This document shows, one piece after another, positions 1-14,100 of a stretch of DNA of 64,000 bases (positions are counted from its first letter, which is position 1; every line of letters begins with the position of its first letter). A model generated the notes under the pieces. The model saw nothing but the letters and a program-made list of their open reading frames with translations. It searched no databases and had not been told where the DNA came from. Location of the stretch: positions 2,254,234-2,318,233 of the forward strand of contig JAYKAV010002766.1 of the NCBI GenBank assembly GCA_035582835.1. The letters run 5' to 3'. Both the position numbers and the translations under genes were made by a program. This DNA comes from Phoebastria nigripes (lineage: Eukaryota > Chordata > Aves > Procellariiformes > Diomedeidae).

Positions 1-1904
1 TCATCTCTCTCTCTTTGCAGATACTGCGCAGCTCCTGCTCCTTTTCTAAAGAGCTGAAATGTGACCCTAGGGCCCTGTACAGGGGAATCTATTCACCCAG
101 GTCCAGCAGGATGGGAAGGGTTTTACCTGACAGGTTTTCGGCAGGGAACCCAGCTACAGTCTCGTGGCACAGTGAGACAAACACTGCTATTTACTAAACT
201 GTAATTTCAGATCTTCACAAATATATTAAGAATCCATGGTATTTCTGTTTTGAAAAACTGCTTGGGGGCTAAAAGATTTTTTTTAAATCTGCACACCACA
301 CTGAGTATGGGAACTCAAAATACAAACCTGTTCCTTTCATTTATATTTTCTTTTCATCCCTTTCTTAAGACTTTTCTTGCCATTCCGTTTCAAATAAATT
401 TACAGGTAGTTTGTTTTTAAAGACTACTGGGTAAAGACTCAAAAACTATGGCTGGTGACATTTTTTTTTCTGCTTGTTATTAGCGTTGAGATGACCAGAA
501 AGTTGACCGCATAGAAATAAGAGTACTTCTTGGCCTCCTCATCCTCCTCTTCCCTCCCCATTTGCTTTATTTTTGTCTTTTTATTATCGGGCCTGGGAAT
601 TATGCATAGAAAACAAGAATTAAAGTTGCTTTACCCTAGTTTGACCCTGTCAAAGACAATGTTTCAGAGATATGCACAAAAAATCCAAGTTAAAAAAGAT
701 GGGGAAAATGTCATTAAACATTTAGCCTTTCTTCCATCTGTTTATTAGCTACTGGAATTAACCATTTAACTAAAAGAAAACAAATTCATCAAATTNTCAT
801 TTTCCCCTCTCAATTACTCCAGATCCTGGGATATTACAACTCCATCAGTCAGTCTTTCAGCTGCAAAGAGTTCCAAGGCAAAAAGAAATCTGATCTCAGC
901 AGGAAAAAAAAACGCAAAAACAACAAACAGACAAAAAACCAAAACCTCGCTTGGAAAAACTACCCTTCACATCATCTTTGTAATATTTAGCAAAACAAGG
1001 AGGCCCTGGCTATGTTACTTTTCCAATACAAGCCACTGAAGACGTTTGCAATATATTTTCCAGTTTTAGCTGGGGTAAATACTAACTCGTTAGCACAAGC
1101 ATCCAATGAGCTTCCTGCCAAAAATGTCTTTGGATGCAGCGTTTCCTTTACACTTTCCATTTTTTCCCTTGTAAGGGAAAGGAACCCTAAATTCGAAAGA
1201 AATTCAGCTGTGAATACTTCAGCAAACTGGATTAACTGAATTCTGAGATATCACACGACCAGTATACACCATTCAATGTACGTACACATTCTTACAGGGT
1301 GAGCTAATGGCCTGGGTGAGTTAACAGAGCTGTCCAAAGTGTGTTTTGGCTTTTATACATTTTTAATAGTTTGTTTTAAGAAATACCAGTGCGAACAGAA
1401 ACATCATTTTGCTGCAAAGCAAAGCATGGGCTAATGGCCAAGTACACTGTTCTCCATAGCTGAACTGTGCATTGACATTTCAGGGACAAGAGAAAAGAAT
1501 CAGTTACACTGAGCAGTACGCAGTTACATTTTGAGCAGACATTAAGATTTCTGCTCAACTTGATAGATAGCAGCGTGTCAAGACTACTGAAAGAATGCTT
1601 CACGGGACTATGCCTTGCACCACATCTCAACTTTCACTTTGGGAATTAAGATATCACCATTACTTTCAAGCTATTCCTGGAAATAGATCCAATGATCACA
1701 TGCAGATTTATGATGCCAATGAAGTCCCATTCTCAGACCTCATGAGTTAATGGGGTTCAACCGGCACGTGTGCTGAAGCATGTATCTCAGCACTTTTTCA
1801 AAGGTACCATAATTTCTGAAATTATCTCCTATTTTTCAATACTACGATGGCTTGTCACCACAACCTGAACAGATGACATTTGCTGGAGCACTGCATGTTC
1901 TCAC
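1..1904 (-). other. KIAA0319L: KIAA0319L intron 4 (partial)
   Basis: No PKD-repeat exon is visible on the minus strand, so the intron continues past the left edge. The first bases resemble a plus-strand acceptor (CTCTTTGCAG), but no gene follows it. Confidence 0.6.
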
Positions 1905-2196
1905 CTGGTGTGGTGGCAGTAGTACTTGGTGATGCAGCAGTGTTGGTCTGGATTGTAGAAACACTGCCATTTGTGGGAACACCACTTGGCACAGAAGTAG
2001 CTGTCTGCATCTTCGTTGTGCTTTTACCCAGCATGGGGCTGACCGTGGGCAACACATCTGAGGACTGAGGATGGACCAAAGCATCATCTGGCTGCCCAGG
2101 CTTCTCGGTCTTCCCTGTGGCTGTCAAGCCCTGTGCTACAGGACTGGAGAATGTAGCCAACACTGACGGTTCTGGTGCAGATGTACCTGTGTGGAT
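1905..2196 (-). CDS. KIAA0319L: KIAA0319L exon 4: Ser/Thr/Pro-rich linker
   Basis: The exon is 292 bp, open through acceptor CCTTTACAG|ATCC and donor CACCAG|GTGAGA. It reads in the phase required by exon 3 and ends in phase 1. The product is dominated by Ser, Thr, Pro and Ala, including a run SPSTTATTPG at its end. This fits the mucin-like stretch between the MANSC domain and the first PKD repeat in human KIAA0319L. Sequence identity alone would not prove the exon; phase, splice sites and position do. Confidence 0.72.
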
Positions 2197-5100
2197 CTGT
2201 AAAGGAAAAAGTTGTCTTAGTTTGACTCGAACACTGAAATGTCAGTTTTGTTTTACTGTGTTTAAGTTGCACTTCATCTCCTCCACTTAGAGAGGTTTGT
2301 TTTTCCCAGAAGCAGGATGTTTTACTGCTTCCTCTTCTCTCTTCTGAATTGTTTCTCCAAGTTCTTCCTCCACAGCAAACAGGCCATTTCTAGCTCAGTT
2401 GAACACTGGTTAAGACCATAGATTTAACTACAGCATGTTAAGTACCATGGCTGTTGATGTGGCAAACATGACAGAAGATCTAGGTTCAAAATTGCAGTGA
2501 GTGGAGCTAAAAGAACAGAGAGGTGGGGTAAGACAGAAGCAAGAAACAGGGACCAGGAACTGGGGTTCATTTGGGCCATTTATTTTGGCCATATATTCCT
2601 TTTTCTAAAGCTGTGCAGTTGGCAAGCACAAAGCAGGAGGATTGCAATGGCATTTTGATGCAATAATCGAATCATTGCAGCAAGAGGAAATTTATTTCAG
2701 AATCACTCTTCAAAGCAAGGTGACCTGACACAAACAGTTCCCTGCGTGCATGCCACAGGAGATGCTGCTGGGGCAAGGAGCTGAGCTTGCGGGCAGAACG
2801 TTTGCTCACATCCATACAGGATGAGCCACTTTATTGAAAATAATCAAAGTGGCAGGAACAATTTCCTTCCTTTCATCAGAAAATTCCTTTTACAGTACCT
2901 AGCCCCATTCCTGTTCTAAGCCTGCCAGGCAATACTCTTTGACAATTCACCTTCCACCATGAAGTACATGTGTGTAGCACATTTTGTTGAGCTAACTCTA
3001 TTTTGAGAACATCTGCTAAATATTTAAAATGGAGCAATTTACCATCTTTGACTTGGGAAGTGTTTTGGAGCTGAATTGCCCACCACTACTCCCCACTAGA
3101 GGAGCTGATCAAAAGCTCCTATTGGAGGAAATATTCTCAAGCTTTTATACCAGCTGTTGGCATTCAGTCCAGGAAACAGCAACTGGAAAAACGCTCTAAA
3201 CCACAGTGGGCAACATCCTGGTCAGTAAATGGGCTGGGCTTCAGAAACACTGAATGCCAGCTGTAAAAATAAAGCCATGCTGCACGTACTAAACAGCCAG
3301 CCAAGCCAAGAGTAGCAATGAAGGCATTGAAGGCTTCTCTGCAAGAAGGTTTTCTTGCAGTCTTGGGCAAATCATTTCCTCTCCCCATAGCTCAGCTAAC
3401 TTTCCCTCAGTCACAGAATTTAAAACATCTCAATTCATTTGTATGTTTGATTAACGTCTGAGCTTTATGGACCAAAGAATCAAACGCTATTTGTTAAGTG
3501 TTACNGACATAAGCTGTTTTCCTCTATTTGCTTACTTGTTGATGGGCTTCCTTTATCTTTAACAAAACTATGGATTCTTTGGAACAAAGATGCAGGCAAA
3601 ATCTGGCATACTGTTCTGTGCTGCTCTTCATTGGCGGCCTCAGGACAGTTGGCTGTCCCACGCCGTACCATCGTACACCCATCCATAACTCTGGTCAACT
3701 CGGGATACTGATTCCCTTTTGCCAAGTAATCGAGTAAGGCAAAGTTAGAAATACTGGCACGACAAGAGGGGAACAGCCAGGCAGGAACTCAGACACTTGA
3801 GACAGACTCTTTAGGAAAGGCACAGGAGCAGAAAGTCTCTGTGACTTCATATCACTATGGGGAACCACTTTTTGCTTAGCAAGCATCAACCCAGACGGGT
3901 CACAAGAACAGCTGTCACAAACAGCACGCAGGAGACCAGCATCTGCCCGCTGGGCACAGCAGCAGAGTCTCCACTTTACTCGGCAATATTTTCAGTGAGC
4001 TGGATGCTTCCTTGCCTCACTTTTTAATGCCTAAGAAACCCCCCAACTTTACAGTCAAGAGAGATCCTCTTCCTCCCAGAAGTCTTCAGGATGAATTGAC
4101 AGCCAAATGTCCGCAGAGAGCTTGAATTAGATAAGCTTTGCCTGGGGCAACATAACAGTCAAAAATGCCTCCAATACTTGCAAGCCGAGACATTTCTTAT
4201 CTTTACTCCATAACCCAGAATTCTTTAAAGCAAAGAACAGAAGATTTCATTCTTGGGGATAAACGAGGAGGAGACTAGAAGTTTGCCAGCTGTCCTATCT
4301 TATTAGCTTAGAAAATAGAAAGAAGTAGCATATTGGCCTGAGTGAACGTAGGAGCATCAGACACTTCTGATTCCAATCCTTAACTGCCTTTGGCCTGGGA
4401 CAAGTGACCTGGTCTCCATGTCTGAGAGTCCTATGCCTGTAAGATGGAACTAGAGTAGCTATGTGCATCAGAATCCGCAATGAACCTAAGTTACGTGAAA
4501 GAAAAATACCTGTGTTCCGGAATTTTCTTTTATTTTTTAATTTAAATGGGCCTTACTTTGCTGAGCCTGGTCTGAATTTACAAAATAGGCTCTGTTCAGC
4601 TTAGATTGTATCTTCAGTCGTTTGCACTAGGTGCTGTGTCTGTGAAGACCCTTAAGACACAAAAATGTGGGTAACATCACAAACCATTAGAGAATTAGTG
4701 CTGGCTGTGAAGAGAGACCTTTCCTCTTTCCTCGTAGGGTAAAAAGCGCCCAGCACTAGCAGGAAGCATGACAGCAAGAGTCAAACACTAGTAGCCAGAA
4801 TTGTGAGCGCAGGAATGAGCTCTCTGGCTCTGTTGTAACAACTCCACTTTAAAGGCTGCAGCTTTTTCCACAGTCTGTCTGCAGAGCTGCTGCAGTCCTT
4901 CTTATCAGCAGTGCTGCGCTTAAATACTTCTCCTGACTGGCTATTAAATGCACTGCTGTATTTTAAAATTGACAAGTATTTCTACAACGAGGCAGAAAAA
5001 AATTGGTGCCTGGAAAACGTCACTCACTTTCATGGAAAAGCACAAATTTCTCTTCCTTAGTTAAGGGCTGATGAGCAGGGTGCACTGCGGTTTATCCTGG

Positions 5101-8100
5101 TACACTCTCCTTCACCCACCTCTGGCTCTAGAGCACGGATACAGTAAAACCACAAATTAATGCTAGCTGCACATTAGCAAAGGGCATTGCAGATGGCAAT
5201 GGAGCTATCAGAACTGCAAGATGAAAATTAAAACTCAGTGAGGCAATGTTTTCCTAAAACGGTCACTTGACTTCTCCCTGAGTCTCTAGCAGCAAAGGAA
5301 AAGATGTGCCTTGCCACTCATTCAATGCTTGTCAACAAAAGGGGAGAACATGCACTTTAATTTCTTTCTCCTCTTTTAGAGAGGAGTTAAGAGCCACTTT
5401 GACCTCAGATGTCCTTTCCCACTTCGGATGTTTGACGCTCCCAGGTATGAACTGCTTTGCAGGCAGTAATGATCCAGTATCCTCCTCACCTTCCAGCCCA
5501 CCTGCCAAACCTTCTTTGAGAATACAGTATACTTAAATGCACAGCATTCACCTGCTGAAGCCATGTGCTCCTTGTACTGGACCAAATCTAGCCCAGGTGA
5601 AATTCTACTGATTTCAGCATGCGTGTAACTTTACTTATTCTGGCCCATAACCAACCTAACTTGGAAAACTCCCTGCTTTAGCATCTCCCTCCTGCAAAGG
5701 CTGGCCACGTCCCAAGTACGCAGCCTTGAATGTTGTATCCTTGGCCTAAATTAAACTGCTCTCAGATCAGCAATGCAAGGACAGCTGCATAGCTTGCCTT
5801 ATATTTTGCCAGTGAAAGTTGGATGGTTCAATAATCAAGGAATTAGCCCAGGGCTGGGTAGAACCAGCTTCAGCTCAATACTCCTGTTAAGGTGGATTTT
5901 TAAATTCTTTCTCCTCCTCAAAAACTCTACCCTAAACCTCAAAAATGTGACTGCCGAGAATTCCATCACAGCCAATATATTTTATTAAGAAGTTTTTATT
6001 TTGATGAACCTGCATTTTGTCAAGAGATACAGACTTTCTTACTAGCAAAAACCAGTAAGGAGAAGAAAAACCTTTCCCNAGCATACATCCAACAGTGCAC
6101 CTTAATGACAATGGAGAGTGCTTCCTAAAGATGGGAAATCCTGGATCCTCAGCAATATTCAAAAGCCGATTAATCCACGTAATTTCGTATTTGCAACTAG
6201 TTACTGGACAGGCACTGAACAGTAGTAATACAACTCAGAATGCAACACTTCAAACTGAACAAGCAGGGACATATAACAACTATTACCCAAGAGCAACAGA
6301 AGACATTTAAGACTGGCTGTGAAGAAGTCTCCCCAGACATTGCATGCGTAACAACTGAGAGAACAGGGTCACTGTGTAAATCTCAAATATTAGGAGGAAG
6401 AAAGAACAGACAGAGTGGAAATGCTGCAATACTGCAGGGGAGAGAGAAAGCTGAGATCTTGAGTCAGCCCTAAATGCTGCGGGGTTCTGGAAAATCAAAC
6501 ATTTGTAAAGTTTTAGTGCATGATTTCACACACCACCCGGGCTGCCCTGGAGCTCTCAGCGGTGTCCCTTGGCTGCTCTCCACATCCTGCTCTGCAGGGT
6601 GGTGGCTCAGACCAGTCACAGCCCTACCTGCAACCAAGATTTGAATACAAGGGAGAGAAATAAATTCAGTCAAGTTTCCAGAACAAGAATGTAACTACAG
6701 GAAAAGGCATCAGGCTTCAACAGTGCCAAATCCTAGAAACATGGCAAAAGGTATTTAAAGAACAGTTTCACAAAGTAGAGTTCTTTCTATTTCACCATCA
6801 CAAGTACATGGGCTTTTTTGTATGATAAGGCTCAAAAAACTATTTGCAGATTTAAAAATACAAACATCATTTAACAATTGAAATGTGCCAATTTCTCTTT
6901 AAGACTAACATCTAGATTTACTAGATTAACATTGTACATGTTTGGAGTAGAGACTAAACTGGTTTCATTCAACCAATGCCAATGCAAGCTTTTGTGGGTT
7001 TGAGAAACTGAAGCAGTCTTAAAAACAGAACAAAAGAGTTGGCATTAAGATGCCAGCTCAAGCAAGCAGGCGGACATGGAAGTACACTGGAAACTCTATG
7101 CATGAGTCTATAAAATAACGTATTTAACTGCCTCAATTCAGCACTCAAAGAAAAACAGCTTATTTTATTTTGTGGATCTAAAAAGGTACTTTTACAGGTA
7201 ACAGTTTTCAACTCCCAGGCACTTCCCACTGACATCCCATCTCATCTTTCCTTCTCATCTGGCAAGTACGCTGTGTGATTATACAAAGGATAAGCATTAT
7301 CATGACCTCCATCTCCCCTCACCTTCCCAAAGACAGTTTATCCCAGCTAGGAAGAGGGGGAAGAAAACCCTACCCCCCAAAAAACAAATAAAAACCCCAA
7401 CCCTTGGCCTTGCTTTGTTGACAGGAGGCTGAAAACAGGCATCCAGAAAGGTACCCTATCACTTAAGCAGTTTTAAGTCAAATCTACACAAAGCAAGATT
7501 GAGCAGGAGGGTGACAGCTGTCCACGAAAGCCCCATTCCAGCCCCAGCAATCACACTTACCTGTGGCAAGCCAACACTGTCTGCATCACTTGACCTATTC
7601 ACATTATTGCTTTTAGGAGGGAACGGACTTTGGGTTTTCTGCTCTCTTGGATTCTGTCCATTTGTCAGCGAGTCTTTCTTTTGATTTGGATGGCCTTCAG
7701 GAACAGGCTTGTCTGCCACTACGCGCCTCAGTACTTGATCCTTCAAGCGCTCTGCTTCACTTTGGCTGCTTCTAGATGTACTGTCTGATGCTCTGGCTGC
7801 AGCCTCACTGCTGGGGCTCGCTGCTATATCCCTTTTCAGGAGTTCCACCCTGTTACCTGCCAAGCTCCACTTCTGGAATGACCTCCGCAGTCTTTTTTTC
7901 CCCTGGACAGGGATGCCCCAGTCCAACAACTTGTGAAACCAGGTCTTCACATCACCTTCTGTTTGAAACTTTAAGAAGTGCTCTGTGCTTTTTGATTTCT
8001 TTAAAAACACCAAAACAGAGTCAGAAAAGCCAGTCCGGTTTGCCTGACACATGCCAGGCATAGTGCAGTTCACCTGGATACAGATATTTTCCAAGAACCA

Positions 8101-11100
8101 AAAGGCATCACAGGTGGGGCTCTGGCAGCAAGCAGTCTGACAGGACCGTACGGTATGAAACCCTTCCAGAAGCTGTAAATGGTGATCTTCCCACGATCTC
8201 AAACGGCCACCAAACAGGATCTTCCCCAGCTCGCATTTAGATCTGTTCCAGTTTGCATCTGGGAAAGAGGAGGAAAGACAAATAAAGACAATTCTCAATC
8301 CTTTAAAGCAATGGACAACAGATTCTCATCACTATTGTCAAGATAAATTTAGGGCACAGGAGCAATGTGGGAGAGAGGGTACAGGACAGTAAAATGGGGA
8401 CTTCTCGGAATCTATACCTGGCCTCAGTATCCAGTACTTGCACAAGATCTTAAACAACAATCCACTATCTGCACCTCCTACCAACGGGACCACCACACTT
8501 TTTGATAGCAATGGAGCTAAATCCATCTACAACAAGAGATGTGAAAACAGAAACATTCCTGTTTCAGAGAAGACTGTAAGGCACAGACTGAACAGTGAGG
8601 CTGAGGTTACATAGCAAGTCAAGAGCCAGAAATTGAACCCAGGAATCCCGAGTGCAGTTTCATACTGTAACCAGTAAACAGCATTGCCTCTCTGCCCACA
8701 GTTTGCCTTGAAGGAGAGCTCTGGAAACAGTGACACTGGTTTGGTTCATAGTATAAAGGCATGTNTTCCTCTTCCATGCTGATGTTTGAAGTCAGTCACT
8801 TCGCTGAAATTGCTCCATTTGAGAAGTCATTACATCTCCTAGAACAGAGGTCTGCAAGGCCTATCCTCACCACCTGCTCCACCGTAGCGCTTTCTATAAC
8901 AGAAATTATCTGTCAAACATGTTTTTTAAGAGTCAAGTTACTTCAGGTCTCAGATCAGCGGTAAAGCAGCAACTGCTTTGCATATGGATTTTTTTTTTTC
9001 TTAGCACGAAAAATTAGAGTGCTTGCAGGGATCAATGGATTAAAGGCTTCCAAAATTCAGAGCTCTGCAGATTAAGGACTCCCTAAAAATAGACTAATGA
9101 CCTATGGGACTGTTACACTGTGCTGTGTTCAGCATCCAAGGGATAACAGGTCACTGGAGGATTACTTTACAAACTACGTCGCTGGACTCTGAGTAGTGCA
9201 GCTGGAGAATATGCTCCAGGTCTGGCTCCCAGCCTGTCAAGAATGGAGTTCTTGAACACAACACAAATGGGAAATTTTTTTCTCCATTAAAATAAAGAAG
9301 TCTGAATTTAAATTATAATACCCCGATTCCCATTTCTTGACAGCATATAAAGAAAAGTTCAGTGACATATTACTATTCCAGTAACTCTGAATGAATACAG
9401 ACTTCGTGTTGCATTATACCCACGTTCACTACAGTGGGAACTAAACAAATTAATAGGCATGGATGTAGAGGCTACTGATCCGTCTGTCTGTCTTCCCTGA
9501 AAAGGGTTCTCACCCCACTTCTCCCGTCACTTCCAAGTTACAAACACATTAAAGATGGAATATGTTGAGGCACAGGAGAAAGACCACACAGATCTCCATG
9601 TCTCATCCACCAAATAAAAATAATTTGGTGATGGCACTGCAGTGCTTTTATGATTCTTGGAAGAAATCATGCAAGGTCCCCACTGCCCGGCACAACTCCG
9701 ACAGCCCTGCTGAGCCATGGCAGGCTCACGTAGCAGGAAGCTTTCCAAGTGCCAACCATGACACAGACAGAAGCACAGAGGGGGAGGTATTTTTCTGATC
9801 AAGTCTGGAGCTCACAAGCAGTCGTCAACCTCAANCTCCTGAAGCACCAATCCTGGAAAACTCTCTGTGAGACTAGAACAGTACAGACGGATGCAGGTGT
9901 CTTCCACTCTGGCTGTTCTAGGCTACTCGAAGCATTTGACTTCAGGACTTTAAACTCCAGCCACAAAGACACTTATCTTACACTGCTGAGATGGCAAGGA
10001 ACTCTGACCCTCTGAATCACAGCTAATACCAAAGTTAGTGATATAAAAGTGCTATGACTTTCCCCTTCCTCCTGCACCATCCCCCAGGTGCAGGAGGAAG
10101 GGGAAAGTCATAGCACTTTTATAACCTTGTATGACCTGGATAACCTCGTATGACCAAAGAAAGCAAGTGGGGAAGACGGAGGACCTATTTCATCGTAATT
10201 CAGTTATCCCAAACACCACAGTAGGTGTAACAGCTTTTGTACTCCTGATCGTTAAAGGTATCCACATACAATGATTTTCTCACCCAGAACAGATTAGCCA
10301 CTTGTTTAAAATAAAGGGTGATGGCCATATTCATGTACCTTTTGTGTGGAATCTCCTGCTACACCAAGAATGTCAACCCAAAAAGGGAACTCACACCATC
10401 ACGAGGAAAAGTTTGTTTTTGAGACATCAGAAAGCAGGAAGCAAAAGTGTTATTTATAGCTTATTGTGAAGCCAGCTCAGCAAAGGCAGTTTGAAGACAA
10501 GGCTCCAGAAAGCTAGTATCAGCTGCAACAGAATGCACTCGAGATCTGTGACCAAGTCACAGGGGATCAGAGCTCCCTGTGGGTGTCTGAACCCACAACT
10601 ACACAGAAGGAGGGGAAGCTCTTCACTCGAGAAAAGTCCAACTGCAACGTGTAAATGAAACATTGCATATGTTCAACAGAGAGAGAAGTTGACAACAGCA
10701 CCTTTAAAATCAGCACTATCCTTGTCACACTTCATCAACACACAGCATTTCCTTCGAGAGCAAGCAGACGGGCAGCCTGTCTGCCTGGGGCAACAACCGA
10801 CCTCATTACACTCTGAAGTGCTTGGTCGGACAGTCATCCTGACACGACTGTGCGCACAGGCAGGGACAAGCACCTGGCACTAACCTGATGGGCCAGGAAT
10901 TAGGACAGAATACAGGGTTGGGGTGGGGTGGGGGTGTACACACAAAAGGTGCATGTGTGTACACATACACCCCAAACTTAGAGAAACAAGAAACAAATGG
11001 AAGAATAACACTATTGCTGTGAATTTCAAGAGGATCTTATCCATTACAACTCAGTTTAGCCTAAAAAAATTCACTTTCTGTTAAAGGTGAAGCACTGTCC

Positions 11101-14100
11101 CTAATATATCCTGTGCAAAAAGGAAATGTGCTGCTTCCCACATCCCTAAAATCCCTCCTCCTCCTTGACCACTGCTCATCCATCTCTCCTTAGATATCAG
11201 CCCTGGCTCATACATACCACTCAAATTAAGGCTTGATAGAGAACCCAGTGAAATTCAGCAGCAGCTTTCTAGTAACAGGCTTAAAACTAAGCACAAACAG
11301 AATAGGGCATATTTAAAAGAAAGTTTTCCCAGAGAAGATATCCCTTGTAAAAAAATCACTACATACACAAGCATTGTTTTTATTCATCTAAACTGTAAAA
11401 CCTGAATCCCCATAAGCATCTCCTAGGTATGCCAGAGCCATGACAGCCCAGATGACACAACACTACCATGCTGAGAGCATTCTGCTTCTCTTTTAACCCA
11501 CTGCTAAATCAAGATGCAGAGATTTGAATTATATTTTGGCCAGATTTCATTTCCAGAACACTGCTAATGCCCACTTAGGACATGTTTATTTGAAATTAGC
11601 CAATATGGCTTCTGAATCGCTGTACATGGATAGCTTAAAACGCAGTTAACCCTCAGGAAAGATAGAAGCGAACAGGCAACTCACAACACGCCAGCCCAGC
11701 ATTCTAGATGTACATTTTCCACAGAACCATACTGATTTTCATCTAAGCAAGTCCCACGGTCTTTGGTGGGCATCACACATTCAGCCAACTCTATTTAAGT
11801 GACATGGCAGAAGGCAGAGCTCCTCAGTCTACACTTGCATTTCATCTCTGGAAAGATAAAAGATTTTCTGCCAGGAAAATTCACCCGGCCTGTTCACAAA
11901 ACACTTCCTCCCTGAGAGTCCTGCAGGAACACACTACGGGCCAAACGAATTGTTGTGCCGAGAAGCCACACGTTGTTATTCGCAGTCTTGCAAATGGAGA
12001 CCTCCACAGAATCTGGTGCAGCACCTGCACTAGGTGGACATGGACATGAACCAAATGAGAGCAGGCAGCTGTAAGTACCGGCAGCGTTACTAACTCCTGC
12101 TTGCTTAGAGCGCAGCCTGTTCAGTCCCTTCCAGTTCCTTGTGCTGGACCCTAGGCAACCACACGTACAGGAACTCGTAGGGTGGGTCAGACCAGCAGGC
12201 CAGTAAATCCGGTCACTGACAGCAGCAATGCCAGCAGCTTCAGAGAAAAGCACAAGAAACCCGTCAGCAGGAACACCCCCGAGGATGAGTTCCCTCCTAA
12301 GCCCCAGCAGTCTACCCAGCCTAGCACAACACAAATCACAAGACGCTGGCACAGTGGGTGTGCTTAGTCACTTCTTAATATTGTTTTTGCCATTTTTTTC
12401 TTCCCTAGTATATCAGTACAAAAAATGCTGCTCTTCTCAGGAACTTGGGAGTTCCTGTCCCGGCAATGCAGCTCACAGCTTTGCTGAACAGGAGGGGAAT
12501 GGAATGGACAAGAACAGTTTCTATTAATAAGCTCAGGTTCACAGACTTGCTCAGGCAGTTAATCCCTCCTGATAGCAGATTAATGATTAAAGACTTGACT
12601 CTATAGACTTTTAAAATGTCACATGTAACCAATTATGTCAACATAGTTCCTCTTACGTAACTCCGCATGATCACACTAATTTCTAGGCAGCCGTAATTCC
12701 TCTTCAGTTTAACAAACTCTGCTGCCTAAGTGACACAAACAAGACCAAAAGAACAAAAACTCTACAATGGAAAAAGTGTCCACATCAGGATAACTATGTC
12801 ACACATAATTATATTTATTTCCACACACGCATCAGCCTTCATGGTTTTAACTCTCCCAAGCAGACCAGCCCTCAAACACTGCAGCACTGTCTGGGAACAC
12901 CATCTAAGAGTGACACAGGATTCACAGCTCCAGCTCTAGACTTCTAAGATATTACTAAAGACAGGAAACACCACGCAGGAAGCCCAGTCTACAAGGAAAT
13001 ACACAATCCACCTGACACACCATCCAAACACACAGTGCTGAGAACCCTTGACTAGGACCAGGAATACAAATATGTCTTTCCAGGTTCTAAATTAGTAGAT
13101 TAAGGTCACACAGCTCATTAGCTTAATCAAATCTGTCACTCGGTAAGTGTCCAGGAAGGCCTGGTGAAACAACAGAGACACTGCAGCAGCAGAGAACATG
13201 TCCACATAACCAAGAAACAAAGCAAAACCACCCCCTTTTCAAGTCTTGCTACCATCAAAACATAGCAACCTTCCAGCAAAAAGCAAGCAGCTGGCAGCTG
13301 TCACACAAGTTGATATATACTGAGTTCACCACTGCCTCAAACCTATAATTCACTGCAACTTGAACAAAGAAGAAAAAAAAAGCACAGAACAAACTTTCTT
13401 AATTAGGATCTGGTGAATGCTACATGCACACATGGTTAAAATACCACCTCTTGGTGAAGATGTGGCTTCAAAACACTCACCGGCACTTAACACATCTCTC
13501 TGAAAAGTCAGAATCTGAACTTTTTAAATAAAAAAAAAAAACCCACACAATCCATTATGTGAAAACTTCCATACGAGCCACTAACTTGGTTATTTACTTG
13601 AGCGGGAGGTTGGTTGCTCAAGTTTGAACAGGAAAAAAAAACCAAACATAACAATTGCCTGTAGGCAAATACAGATTATTGGCATACTGCGTTTGGGGAG
13701 AGTCTTAAACATTTGAGGGCTAAAAAACATGTTCCTGCCTTCCCAACTTGCTTCAAGTATTCCTTAGATGAAATTATTTTCCAGAGTATAACTTGTTCAT
13801 TTTGCAGAAAAAAGATTCTCAGCTCAGAGAAAGCTCTCTATGAGATAACAGGCAAGTGCCTGAAAGCTGGCACCACGTGTGAAGATGCACAACAGTAGCT
13901 GCGTGGGACAGACAGACACCCTGCTGCTGACCGCTTGGTTACTCAGAATAGCAGTTGGTTATCAGAGCAATGCAGTGTTACCAGAAGTGACCCCCTCGTG
14001 CTCCACATCTCTCCTACCCTTTTGACAGCTCATTTAGTAACTATTAAGGGTGGGGTTTTGTTTGTTTTTTAAACCAGCTACAATGTCTAGCAGCAAATAA

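Noticed and set aside
1..240. Possible plus-strand exon after CTCTTTGCAG
   Set aside because: The following frame matches nothing recognised and the region lies inside a KIAA0319L intron on the other strand.
10931..10974. Imperfect inverted repeat GGGGTGTA…TACACCCC
   Set aside because: TG/CA low complexity explains it; the arms pair only with gaps.
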